Source: Sternotherus odoratus (lineage: Eukaryota; Chordata; Testudines; Kinosternidae). From it: 64,000 bases of DNA. Position 1 is the stretch's first letter. Every line of letters begins with the position of its first letter. The position numbers and the translations under genes are program-made. The stretch spans positions 77,063,892 through 77,127,891 of the forward strand of contig JAVMKO010000001.1 in assembly GCA_032164245.1 (NCBI GenBank), written 5' to 3'. Shown piece after piece: positions 43,259 through 55,400 of this stretch. The notes under the pieces are model-generated. The model was not told the origin of the DNA. It made no database searches and saw only the letters and a list, made by a program, of their open reading frames with translations.

Positions 43259-43471
43259 ATGGAGCTGCTCGTGGGGCTCTGGTCCCAGCTTCGCTCCTGC
43301 ACGAACAACCTCCCAACACTGGGCATCACCCTCATAGTCTTCGCTCTGCTCTTGGATTTCCTGAAGCGCAGGAAGAGCTGGAGTCGCTACCCCCCAGGGC
43401 CGACCTCTCTGCCTTTCATCGGGACCATGCTGCAGATGGATTTCCACAGCCCGCACCTCTCCTTTACCCAG
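43259..43471 (+). CDS. CYP2D: CYP2D copy 3, exon 1
   Basis: 213 bp, 71 codons, ending LSFTQ in phase 0 at donor CAG|GTCAGT. It holds the membrane anchor and PPGP hinge. It is 33 bp longer than the human CYP2D6 exon 1 coding part, all in the N-terminal region. The ATG was chosen for strong context and lack of a better upstream start. Confidence 0.9.
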
Positions 43472-46400
43472 GTCAGTGCCAGAGGGGCCGGGGAGCGCCA
43501 CGGCCTGGGGGCAGAGCTGGGGCGGGCTGGTGGTTCCTTAATCCCCCAGTGTGGGCTGGACGGGTTATTTGACATGCCCGGGGCTTTTCCAACCCAGGAA
43601 CAGTCAGTCCCGCTGGGGGAGGTGGGCCTCTCGCGCCCTCTGGTTTTCGGCTTTGGCTTTGCTCTGCCCCTAGAATCCAGGGGGAACATCCACTGCCAAG
43701 TCCAGTAGAATTCTCTGCAAATGTTGGGACAGTGCTGGAGGAGAGGATTCTCCAGCACACACACCCCATATCCACAGAGTCTTTACCTTCTCCCTGTAAT
43801 TTCAGTTGGAGACATTGTAGTGTGCTGGGCTGTTGCACAGTATTAGCACTGTTAAACAGCTGTTGCATTCCACCTCAGAGATGACTGCACTCAGTAGCAG
43901 GTATCAAGCAGAGTGCCCCAAAGCTTGGTCCTGAGACCGGTTTTATTCAATATCTTTATCAATGATCTGGAGGATGGAGTGGACTGCACCCTCAGCAAGT
44001 TTGCAGATGACACTAAACTGGGAGGAGTGGTAGATATGCTAAAGGGTAGGGATAGGATACAGAGGGACCTCGACAAATTAGAGGGCCAAATACCAGCCCC
44101 TCAGTCATTGTCTTATGGTTAAGGCATGGCATCTCTACAGGAGTTAAGGTTGTTTGGGTGCCTCATGTTTCCATACCTTAACGTGTTTGGATTTCTCTTA
44201 AGTTAAACCTTAACTCTGGACTTCCTGGGTTTAAGCTCTGTAATGAAAGGTGCCAGATTGATAGGATACAGAGGGACCTAGGCAAATTAGAGGATTGGGC
44301 CAAAATAAATTTGATGAGGTTCAACAAGGAGAAGTGCAGAGCCCTGCACTTAGGACGGAAGAATCCCAGGCACTGCTACAGACTAGGGACCGAATGGCTA
44401 GGCAGCAGTTCTGCAGAAAAGGACCTAGGGATTACAGTAGACAAGAAGCTAGATATGAGTCAACAGTGTGCCCTTGTTGCTAAGAAGGCTAATGGCATTT
44501 TGGGCTGTATAAGTAGGGGCATTGCCTGCAGATCGAGGGACGTGATTGTTCCCCTCTATTCCACATTGGTGAGGGCTCATCTGGAGTACTGTGTCCAGTT
44601 TTGGGGCCCACACTACAAAAAGGATGTGGAAAAAGTGCAAAGAGTCCAGAGAAGGGCAACAAAAATTATTAGGGGGCTAGAGCAGTGGTCCCCAACCCCC
44701 GGTCCGCGGACCGGTACCGGTCCGTGGAGCATTTGGTACCGGTCCGCGGCCGCTTTCCCCTCCGGCCCGCCCCTTCCGCTTCCGGCCACATTCCCTTCCG
44801 GGTCGCCAAGACTTCCGCTTTTCGCGGCTTTCCCGCCGCCGTTTTCCTGCGGCTTTTCGGCGGACATATAAGATCCCGCCGCACCGTAATTAAAAAATGG
44901 AAGGTAAGCTAATGAATTCTGCGGGATTTCGGCGGACATACAACGGTCCGCCGAACCGCGCAGAGCACCCGGGCCGCAAGCCTTAATCGCCCGCGTCGAC
45001 CGGTCCGCAGTCATCAAAAGGTTGGGGATCACTGGGCTAGAGCGCATGACTTATGAGGAGAGGCAGAGAAAATTGGGATTGTTTAGTCTACAGAAGAGAA
45101 GACTGAGGGGAGATTTGATAGCTGCTTTCAACTACCTGAAAGGGGGTTTCAAAGAGGATGGATCTAGACCAGGGGTGGGCAAACTACGGCCCGTGGGCCA
45201 CATCCGGCCCGCGGTGCCATTGCATCCGGCCCCCCGGCTGAGGAGGCTTCCCCCGCCCCTCCCCCAGAAGCAGCTGCACGGACAGCATTCTGGGGGGCTG
45301 GGGCAGTGCACTACCCCCTCCCCCAGAGCCGCGCCGCGTGGCCAGCACTGGGGGAGTGGGGGAGAGACGTGGTTGCGCTCCCGTCCTCCTCCGGAGCCGC
45401 GCCGCTGCGAGCAGCGCTCGGGGGGGGGTGCGGGGTGTGGCTTCCCCCTCCCCCTGAGCCGCGCCGCACGGCCAGCGTTGGGGGAGTGGGGGAGAGACGT
45501 GGTTGCGCTCCCGTCCTCCTCCGGAGCCGCGCCGCTGCGAGCAGCGCTCGGGGGGGGGGGGCGGGGTGTGGCTTCCCCCTCCCCCTGAGCCGCGCCGCAC
45601 GGCCAGCGTTGGGGGAGTGGGGGAGAGACGTGGTTGCGCTCCCATCCTCCTCCGGAGCCGCGCCTCTGCGAGCAGCGCTCGGGGGGGGGCTTCCCCCTCC
45701 CCCTGAGTCGCGCCGCGTGGCCAACACTGGGGGGGGGGGCGGCTGAGCACTCCACCCTCCCCCAGAGCCGCACTGCGCGCAGAGCTCTGGGGGCCGGGGC
45801 GCGCTCGCGCCTCTCCCAGAGCCATGTGGGGAGCACTGGGGGGCCGGGGCTGCGTGCTCCCCGCTCCCCCAGAGCCATGCCAGGAGGGGAGTGCTCTGGG
45901 GGCTGGGGCAGCATGCTAACCCCCTCCACCGGAACCCCACTGAGCAGCTATGGTAAGGGGGGGGGCGCGTAGGCAGGGTTCTGGGGTGGTGGTTGGGGGG
46001 GATTTGGAGAGGGGCGGTCAGGGAGTGGGGTGAGTTGGATAGGGGGTGGGGTTCCAGGGTGGTGATTAGGGGGTGGGAGGGTGGATAGGAGTCGGGGCAG
46101 TCAGAGGACAGGGAGCAGGGGAATTGGGTAGGATCCTGGGGGGTGGTTAGGGGTCTCTAGAAGGGGAAATCGGGACAAGGTCGGGCGGGGCTGGATGGGT
46201 TGGAGATTCTCAGGGGGTAGTCAGGGGGCGGGAAGTGGGAGGGGACCAGATTGGGGGCGGGGTCTTCCCTACCAGGCCCTCAATATAATTTGGCAAACCC
46301 GATGTGGCCCTCGAGCCAAAAAGTTTGCCCACCTCTGATCTAGACTGTTCTCAATGGTAGATGACAGAACAAGGAGTAATGGTCTCAAGTTGCAGTGGGG

Positions 46401-49400
46401 AAGGTTTAGGTTGGATATTAGGAAAAACATTTTCATATAAAAGCTTTTTTTTTTTTTGCATATAAAAGCTTGGCATTCTCTCTCTGCCTGGCTGCGCCTC
46501 TCCAGCACTCTCCACCCCCTCTCTGGAGGTTCTTGGTGCCACTCTCTGGTTCCTCCTCTCATTGTGGCTTGGCCCTAACTCCACTCGGCCCCTCTGCCGC
46601 CATTCGATGGTCCCTCCTCCTCACGCCAGTTCGACCTGCACACAGTGAGGGGAGGCAGAGGGGCTGAGCAGGGAGCGGGGAAGGTGAGGATGGTCACATG
46701 CAGCAGGGAGGGGACTGAATGGTGGGGGAGGACAGCGGGGAGGGCCGAGCAGGAAGGTGGGGAGGAGGGAGGAGGGAGCAGTGATGTGGGAGCCAGCAAG
46801 GGAGGTGACAGAGCCTGGGGTGGAGCAGGGCCAGAGTGTGGATGGGACTGGGGGCAGAAGAGGTGGGACAGGGAGCTAGACTCTCCGAGGGGAAGCTTTA
46901 CTCACTGTCCACGTAGGTTTGCCAGTTCTTTATAGAAAAGGACTCTCATCTTCTTGTCTCACAAAGCCTCTTTGTGTGTCACCAGCGTTGTTGGCTGACA
47001 GCCACAAAACTTAGAGCAAGGGTGGGCAAAATACGGTCCGTGGGCCGGATTTGGCCCATCTAATATTTTTGTCCAACCTGCCAGGCTCTTTGGCTGCCCC
47101 CTCATGATCTCTGGGCCACTAAAAGTCCTGTGGTGCAGCAGGGTGCTCAGGCAGGCTGCCTGCCGCCCAGGGCCCCACACCACTCCCAGAAGCAGTCAGC
47201 TGCTGGTGGTATGTCTCTGTGCACCTCTGGCAGTGAGGGAGGGAGGGAGGTGGCTCTGCACACTGCCCTTGTTCCCAGCACCGTCCTCACAGCTCCCATT
47301 GTCAGGAAACCGGCCAATTGTGTGGGCAGACACGGGCAGCACATGGAGATCTGCTGCCCCCTTTACCCCAAGAGGAGCGGCGTGGGGCCATGGCATGCGG
47401 ACGGCCTGCTTGAGTTCTGCTCCGCCGCCAGCCAGGAGCCATCTGTGATAAGCGCCTCCCAGTCAGAGCCTGCACCTTGCACCCCCTCCCACACGCCAAC
47501 CCCCTTCCCCAGCCTGGAGACCCCTCCTGCACCAAACTCCCTCCCAGAACCCACACCCCTCCCCCTCTCCTGCACCCCAACACTATGCACCAGCCTGGAG
47601 CTCCCTCTTGCACCCAAACTTCCTCCCAGACCCTACACCCTCCCCAATAATATAGTAGCAATGTGTGGCCTGTGATGACTTACCAAAATCCGTGGAGTGG
47701 CCCCCCCTGAAAAAATTATTGCCAACCCCTGGCTTAGAGGAAAGCTACTGGAGAAAAGCAGGAACACAATACATTGTTTTCTGTGTTTTTTTCACGTATA
47801 TGTAAAACTACTACTTGTGGTTTTTCTGTCCCTAAATTCTTGGCCCGGGGCATTTTCTCACAGATGTGTGGACAATCCTCTAGAAATCGCACAAATAATT
47901 GGTAAATGTGGCGGGGTGACCACCCGCCCCCTACTAGAAGGGGCTTGGGAAAGCCCCAAAAGGGGTTTGGAAAAAGCCCAGAAGGGGGTTAAGGCTGGGA
48001 GCCAGCAGGCCTCTCAGGCCTGATTGGGCATTAGGCCCAGCTGGGCGGCCACGCCCCAAACTCAGGCCTGTATAAAGGCTGTGAGGCAGGGGCCTAGAGA
48101 GAAAACAGTCTCCTCTCTGCAGTCAGAGGGAGACAGGCCTGACTGCAGGAGCTGAAGCCAGGTACCTGGGTTAGGGCAGAGCTGGGGCAGGGCAGAGGGA
48201 GCTGGGCAGGCTCTGGCCGAGAGCTTCGGGCCTGATACAAGGCCCGACCCAGGAGTACCAGGGTTGCAGGGGGCAGCCCAGGGCTGGAGATAGCAGCAGC
48301 AGGCCAATCCTCCTTGCCTGTGATGAGAAGCCATGATACTGCAGTCTGCCCCAGTGAGCGGGGGCAAGTGGTGACTGACAGTGGCACATTCTGAGGCAAG
48401 GTGGGGATAGGGGGTAGAGGGTTCTCCTGGGGAGGGGAGACCCTCACACCAAACGGGGTACTGCAGGGGTGCAGCACCCATAGTTGGAGGGCACCGGGGT
48501 CCAGGAGGGACACGGGGCCAGCAAAGGAGCGGGGCATCAACCTGCGGAGGGCGCTCTGGACGCTGAAGGAGCTGATTCCCCAGACGACCAGCGGGAGGCG
48601 CCACAGGGGTGAGTGGTGACCCTGTTACAGTAAAAAAAGATTAAATTTGGGGTTTAAACTATTTGATAATTGCTTTCAATTGTTCTGCTTTGTGCTCTGC
48701 AGTGCCTGTCTGTCACCAGGGTACAGTGGCCTGGTCCTCGCTGTTCCGGCACCCCTGCTCCTGGATTGCTAAAACAAGCTTTCCATGGAGTCACAGACAA
48801 TCCTCTTAGACTCTGCAGTCTATCTTGCCACTCAGACAAAATGGACTTAGTGATAAATGGTAACCAAAAATCTCACCACATTCAAGTTGCTCCCAGTCCC
48901 AAGAGACCAGTCACTTACCGCAGATCAGTTGGCACCCTGGATCTTACGCCAAAGACCACACCTGTAGCCAATCCTGTAATAAATGATCCAGAGATTTGTT
49001 AACTAGAAAAAAGAAAAAGCAGACTTATTTGCTGGTTCTAGTAAGCAAACATATACTCACAAGTGAGTTATCATCTAAATCTAAGAGTGACCATTTGTAG
49101 TGATCTATTAATTCAAAGTTTCTTTCGGGGCGGACCCAGGAGGCAGCTCTGGGGAGCTCTAGCCCTGTTGGAGTTCAGAGACCCAAACAGATGGAAAATG
49201 TTCCTGTGACTAAGGGCTGGTCCCCACTATGGCTTAACATCGACTTTAGTGTCATTAAGTCGACATAAAACTGCACCCATCCTCACACGGCCGCCATTTG
49301 CGTCGATTTAAAGGGCCCTCAAAATCGATTTCTGTACTCCTCCCCAACAAGAGGAGTAACTCTGAAATCGACCTCTTTGGGTCGACTGTGGGTTAGTGAG

Positions 49401-52400
49401 GACACATGTCGACGCTATTGGCCTCCGTGAGCTGTCCCACAATGCTCCATTGTGACCGCTCTGGACAGGAGTCACAATGCTCCACTGTGTCCACTCTGGA
49501 CAGCACTCTCAACTCGCTGCTCTGGCCAGGTAGACAGGAAGAGCCCTGGGAACATTTGAATTTTATTTTCTGTTTGGCCAGCATGGCGAGATCACCTGCA
49601 CAGGTCACTCGCTATGCAGAGCTCATCAGCACAAGCCACCATGCAGAGCTCAGCAGCACAGGAGACCAACAAGAGGAAGAGAGTTCCAGCATGGTCCACG
49701 CCGGAGGTGTTGGATCTCATCGCTATCTGGGGAGAGGAATCCGTGATGTTGGAACTCCACAACAACAAACGGAATGCCAACACGTTTGCCAGAGTCTCCA
49801 AGGCCATGCTTGAAAGGGGCCACAACAGGGACACCCAAGAGTGCCGCGTGAAAACTAAGGAGCTGAGGCAAGCGTTCCAGAAAGCCAAAGAGGCAAATGG
49901 ATGCTCTGGGGGACTGCCGCAGACATGCCAATTCTACAATGAACTGAATCAAATAATGTGTGGGGACCCCCCACCATCATCACACTGCTGTCTGTGGACT
50001 CCACCAATGGGCTACACCTGAGGCATGAGGATTCAGATGACGACAAAGCTGATGAGAATGAAAATACCATGCAACAGCAGGCAAGGGGAGAGACCCTGTT
50101 AGCAGACAGCCAGGAGCTGTTTATCACCCTGGAGCCAATACCCTCCCAACCCGCCCAAGGTGGTACCCCAGAAACACATGTTGGCGAAGGCACCTTGGGT
50201 GAGTGTCCCTTTAGGGATAAGATAAGGCATGATTTAAAAAGGAAGCGTTTATTAATGATTAACTTGCCCTAAGGACTTGGAATGCATTCATTGCTAGTAC
50301 AACTACTGGAAAAGTCTGTTAATGTTTTCGGGGATGGAGCGATAATCCTCCAGGGACCTTTCCATAACATCTCCTGCAGGAAACTGTGAACCTTTCTCAG
50401 GAGGTTTCTGGGGAAGGCAGCCTTATATTGTCCTCCATGGTAGGACACCATTCCGCGCCAGGCTAATAGCAAGTAATCTGGTATCATAGCATAACAAAGC
50501 ATGGCGGCATATGGTCCTGGGGCATGCTGAGCTTCCAGCAACATCCATTCTCTATCTCTCTGTGTGATCCTCAGCAGAGTGATATCATTCACAGTTGCCT
50601 GTTTGAATACGGGACTGTAAGGAGACAGTCATCTATAAGGGGACAGACGTTCCCCACTGGGCTGCTCACATATGTGACTGTAAAGTAATCCTCCCCCGGC
50701 CCCCCGTAGCCCAAGCAGCGTGTGTGTGTGTTTGGTGGGGGGGCACAGAATACATGGAGGTAAAGCCTTTTAGAGGCTAGGCAAGAGTCTAGGGCTGCAT
50801 TAGAAGCATGGGAGGGGAGGTGGCAGGAGCGTGAAGAAAGGCGGATGGATGCAATGCTGTGGATAATGGAGGATCACAGCGAAATGCTCTGGTGTCTGGT
50901 GGAGCTTCAGCAGGACCAAAGATCGCCTCTACAGCCTCTATCTAACCACCTCCCCTCCTCCCCTAACCATCTTCCATCCTCCCCAAGTTCCATAGCCTCC
51001 CCACCCAGACGCGGGGTGAGAAGACGGGCAGGAGGCTCCAGGGACCGACCCATTCTATCCCACAAATCAGCAGATGGCTGACATTATCAAATAAGTTTTA
51101 AAATTTGCTGTGTCTTTGCCCTCCCTCCCCCCCCACACACACCACCCCAACTGCTGGTTTCCGTCCTCACCCACCCCTTCTGGGCTACCTTGCCAGTCAT
51201 CCCCTGTGTTTGTGAGGAAGCAATAAAGAATGCTTGGTTTTTAAAACAGTGAATTTATTTCCTCTGCAAGCATTGGGAGGAGGGAAAGAGGGTGCAAGGA
51301 CGGCAGGCTTAAAGCTGAGCAGAGCAAGGGAACGGGTTTTAAACAGTTCTATGGGGCCGGAGGGCAGCAGGCTTAGGGCTGAGCAGAGCAAGGGAGCAGG
51401 TTTTCAAATGGCATCTTGGGCACTCATAAAACTGGTTTTCAAGGCATCTCTGAGGCGCAGTGCCTCCTGGTGCGCTCTTCTACTTTCCCTGCTGTCTGGC
51501 TGCTGGTAAGTAGCAGACAGGAGATTTGCCTCCGCCTCCCATCCTGCCATAAATGTCTACCCCTTGCTCACAGAGATTGTGGAGCACACAGCAAGCAGCA
51601 ATAACAATGGGCACATTTCTATCGCTGAGGTCTGAGCAAGTAAGTAAAGTTCACCAGCGCGCTTTGAGATGGCCAAATGCACACTCTATCACCATTCTAC
51701 ACTTGCTCAGCCTTGAACAGCTCCTGACCTCTGTGCAGGGATCCTGTGTATGGCTTCATAAGCCAGGGCATTAAGGGGTAGGCTGGGTCCCCAAGGATAA
51801 TGATTAGCATTTCTACACCCCTCCACAGTAATTTTCTGGTTTGGGAAGGAAGTCCCTTGTTCCAGCTGTCTAAAGATCCTAGAGTTCCTGAACACACGAG
51901 TGTCATGAACCTTTCCCGGCCATCCCACGTACATGTCGGTGAAATGTCCCTTGTGGTCCACCACTGCTTGCATGACCATAGAATAATACCCATTGCAGTT
52001 TCTGTACTCTCTGCCCTCATTGTCCGGTACCAAGATAGGGATATGAGTCCCATCTATAGCCCCACCACAGTTGGGGAATCCCATCGCGGCAAAGCCATCT
52101 ACTGTAGCTTGCACGTTTCCCAGGTTCACAACCCTGGATAGCAGCAGATCCATGATTGCCCTGCTTACTTGGATCACAGTAGCCCCCACTGTAGATATAC
52201 TCACTCCAAATTGATTCGCGAGTGACCGGACCCCTACTTTCAAAAACGTCATTGTCCAGATCCAGGTCCAGGTCCATGTCCTCGTCACTGTCATCACTCT
52301 CCTGATAGTGCAGTCATCTCCTGATCGCATTCCTCTGCATACGATGAAGCATAATGTCCACAACAATGTGCGAGGTGTTCACAACTTCCATTACTGCAGC

Positions 52401-55400
52401 AGTGACCTGAGCAGGCTCCATGCTTGCACTGCTATGGCGTCAGCATGGAAAAAGGGCACGAAATAATCAGATGCCTACTGCTTGGTGGACCATTTTGGTG
52501 CACCACTCAAAATGGTGGCGTCGGCGCGAAAAAAGAGCGCGAAATAATGAGATGCCTACCCACAGTGCACCACTCAAAATGGTGCCTGCTGGGGATTCCG
52601 GGAACTGTGGGATAGCTACCCACAGTGCACCACTCTCTATGTCAATGCTTGCCACAGTTGTGTGGACAGACACTGACTACTTGCTGTGCTTTGTGGGGAT
52701 GCACAAAATCAACTCTGTACGGTCTGCTTACAAAAATCAACTGCAAGATAATTGACCTACGTTCATAGTGAAGACATACCCTTTGTTTTATTTCTTTCAT
52801 TCAGCTTCCAAGTCCACAGAACAAGCTTCTTTGCACATAGCATTTCCGAGGTGGGATAGGGCCACTAGCCAGTCCTTTGTATAGCAGGATTCCTGTGCCT
52901 GGTATGACAAAGCTCCAAGTCTGAATTTGTGGGTCCCGCGCTTCCTGGCACATTTAGGAGTCTCAGAAACTCATCTAGGCCCCAGAGTGACCTTCCTCTC
53001 TCAGTATAGTTGGCAAGAATCACCGCCTAGTGAGTTACCTTCATCACAGGCCAGTATGGGAGTTGAAAAGGGGGGAATACCCCACAGTCTTTGTTGCTCT
53101 GGTAGAGCTTAGTAAGCACAGTTTGGCCTCCTTAATTAACTGAATCTCGTTCCTCCTCTCAAGAGGATTTCTGTAGAGTATGGAAGGGGATGGGGGGAAC
53201 CCGGGCCCACCCTCTACTCCAGGTTCCACCCCAGGGACCCTAATGGTAGCAGCTGTTGGTGGCTTTCCCTCCACCACTACTGCTGCTTTGATTCCCTGGG
53301 CCTCTTCCCCAAGGTTTCCTCTTCCTAGTGTCACCCTTACTTCAGGTTACAGCAAAGCTTCCTTTCCTCCAGCTCCTTTCTCCTTGGCTTGTTCCAGGGA
53401 GCTGGAAAGGAGAGCTTTCAAACAGTCTGAGTGAGACCTTGATTGGCTCCACCTGTCTCCATTAGCCTAACTGCCCTCTTGCCAGTTAATTGGGATCAGG
53501 TGCCTTCATTAGCCTAACAACCTCAACTGCTTAATTGGCGACAGATGTCTTGATTGGCCTGGAGTAGCCTTTGTTTGGCTATCCAGACAACAGACCCCTG
53601 CCCATCCTGAGGCTGCTCCTCGTGCGGGTCTCTCCTCTGCCTGGAGAAGCAGACAGGCCTGGCTGCTGTGAGGAGCTTCTCAGGTACCTGGAAGGAAGCA
53701 GGGCTGGGGCAAGGCAGGAGTTTCTGGAGAGGCTCCTGCCTGGAAACCCCCGGCCCACAGGGCCTAGGGGAAGGTCCACAAGGGGCTCTAAGGGGTGCAG
53801 GGGCTGCTGCTACCATCATCCCCCCCTGGAGCCCTTTCCTTCCCCCTCCACCTGGCCCCACCGCTGCTGCCAGGACTTTCCTACCCCCACTCACACTCAC
53901 CCCCCCACACCCCACTGTTTTCCTGTGGCTGCTATCACCACCATCTGGAGCTCCCCCTTTGGACTACTTGTCTTTTTACCAGCTGGGTTGAGCTCCCCCC
54001 CCCCCCACCTCACCACAAAGGACTGTTGCAGAACAGGGGGGAGGCCTGCTAGCCTGCCCCCCCCCTGCCTCTGGGGGGGAGAGGCCCAGACACCACCACC
54101 ACCACCACTACTATCACCGGGCCTCTCCACCGACCTGCTGCTCACCACCATCCTGAAGCTGTTGCTACCGTCGAGGAGGTGAGGAGGGAAGACGTCCATT
54201 AAAGGACTTTGTGGAGGGGGTTTACAACTGGACTGAGTAACTCTGTCATCTGTGCTCTTGGGGTGGTGGGATTGCTGTTGCCTGGGGGAGCGCGGGGGAA
54301 AGGCACAGAGCCCTCCCCCTTGTCCATCTGCTCCCCGGACCACCACCCCCACCGCTGCCCCCTCCACCAACCCACCAACACCTGGACCTTGCCCCTCGAC
54401 GGGGGTGTCGGTTTTTCTCACCCCTTAAACACCTGGGATTGTGAGCAGCGAGGACTGTGTGGTGCACAGGCGCCTGTGGGTGCACGCACCCCACCCTGGA
54501 CTTTTCCTAATCCCCCCCAGCTGTGTTTGGCTGGTGGGGGTGTCCCCTGCCCTCCCCCCAACCATTTTTCAATCCCTTTTTACTTTACTTGTTCCCTTCC
54601 TTTAGTTTGCCCCACCCACCCTTTAGTGTTTCCGGAAGATTCTTTTGGTCAGCCCTTCCTCCCCTAGCCCTTAGTTTCACTCCTGGCCCCGCCCCAAACT
54701 TTGATTTTTCAGTTTCCTGCCTTTTTTTTAGCCTCCATTTTGTGTTCCCACCCAGGCCCTTTACTCCCCAGTACTTTCTAGTATCCCTCCTCCATCGCGT
54801 GTGCCCACGTTCCCCTTTAGGTGCCTGTGCGCCCTCTTCCCCATCAGTCTCACTTTCACCCCTCACCCCATGATTTCGTAACCCCCTCTCCTCCCAGTGC
54901 AGCCGGAGGAGCCGGAACCTTGTTTCATCCCCCGTACCCGCCCTTGACCCCTGCCAGCACCCTCCTCCCCTGCTTCCAGCCTAGCGGGGAGGAGCGGTTA
55001 CCCCCCCCTTGCCTGTCCAGCCCCCCCTCATTGGACCCTCCTCTCCTGCTTGCAGCCTGGCGGAGAGGAGTGGTTAGCCCTTTCCCTCGCTTACCCCTCC
55101 GCCAGACCCTCCTCTCCCCCCCCCTACAGTTTAGCGGGAAGGAGCGGTTACTCCCATAGGGCCTCCTCCTACCCCCTTACCGTTATGGAGGAGACCCCTG
55201 CCCCTATTCCTGCCCCTGCCCCTCCTCCAGTCCCCATTGCCCCAGCCCCATCCCTCCCTTTGCCATCGCCCCCGCCCACTCCTGCAGCCGCCCTTTCGAC
55301 TGGCTCCTCTGCCGCTGCCGTGGTCTCTGCCGCTGCCATGGTCGTTCCTTCTACTAGTAGAAGGGCCAGGGGGGAAAAAAGGGAAAAGGCCCCGCCCGGA

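Larger units (their letters stand above)
43900..46430 (+). mobile_element. CR1 LINE split by two hAT elements
   Basis: Reverse transcriptase pieces: 43905-44085 ([22 protein letters not shown]), 44311-44680 ([21 protein letters not shown]), 45043-45165 ([20 protein letters not shown]), then 46345-46430 (minor 3' part). A segment starting GGATACAGAGGGACCT is present at both 44054 and 44266, a local duplication of about 210 bp. 5' truncated. Contains the hAT insertions at 44683-45034 and 45170-46337. Confidence 0.85.
49213..52781. mobile_element. PIF/Harbinger transposon, 3.6 kb, both genes present but mutated
   Basis: Left end AAGGGCTGGTCCCCACTATG and right end (inverted) AAGGGTATGTCTTCACTATG are similar. 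It carries a plus-strand Myb/SANT gene and a minus-strand DDE transposase facing it, the usual two-gene Harbinger layout. Both contain frameshifts. A clear 3-bp target duplication was not seen, so the ends may be off by a few bases. Confidence 0.82.

Noticed and set aside
45132..45940. Long minus-strand frames (up to 265 codons)
   Set aside because: They are produced by the GC-rich minisatellite in a hAT element; overlapping frames on both strands are equally long.
53170..53552. A solo LTR before the Tx1-like LINE
   Set aside because: Composition is LTR-like but no TG...CA ends or duplications could be placed.
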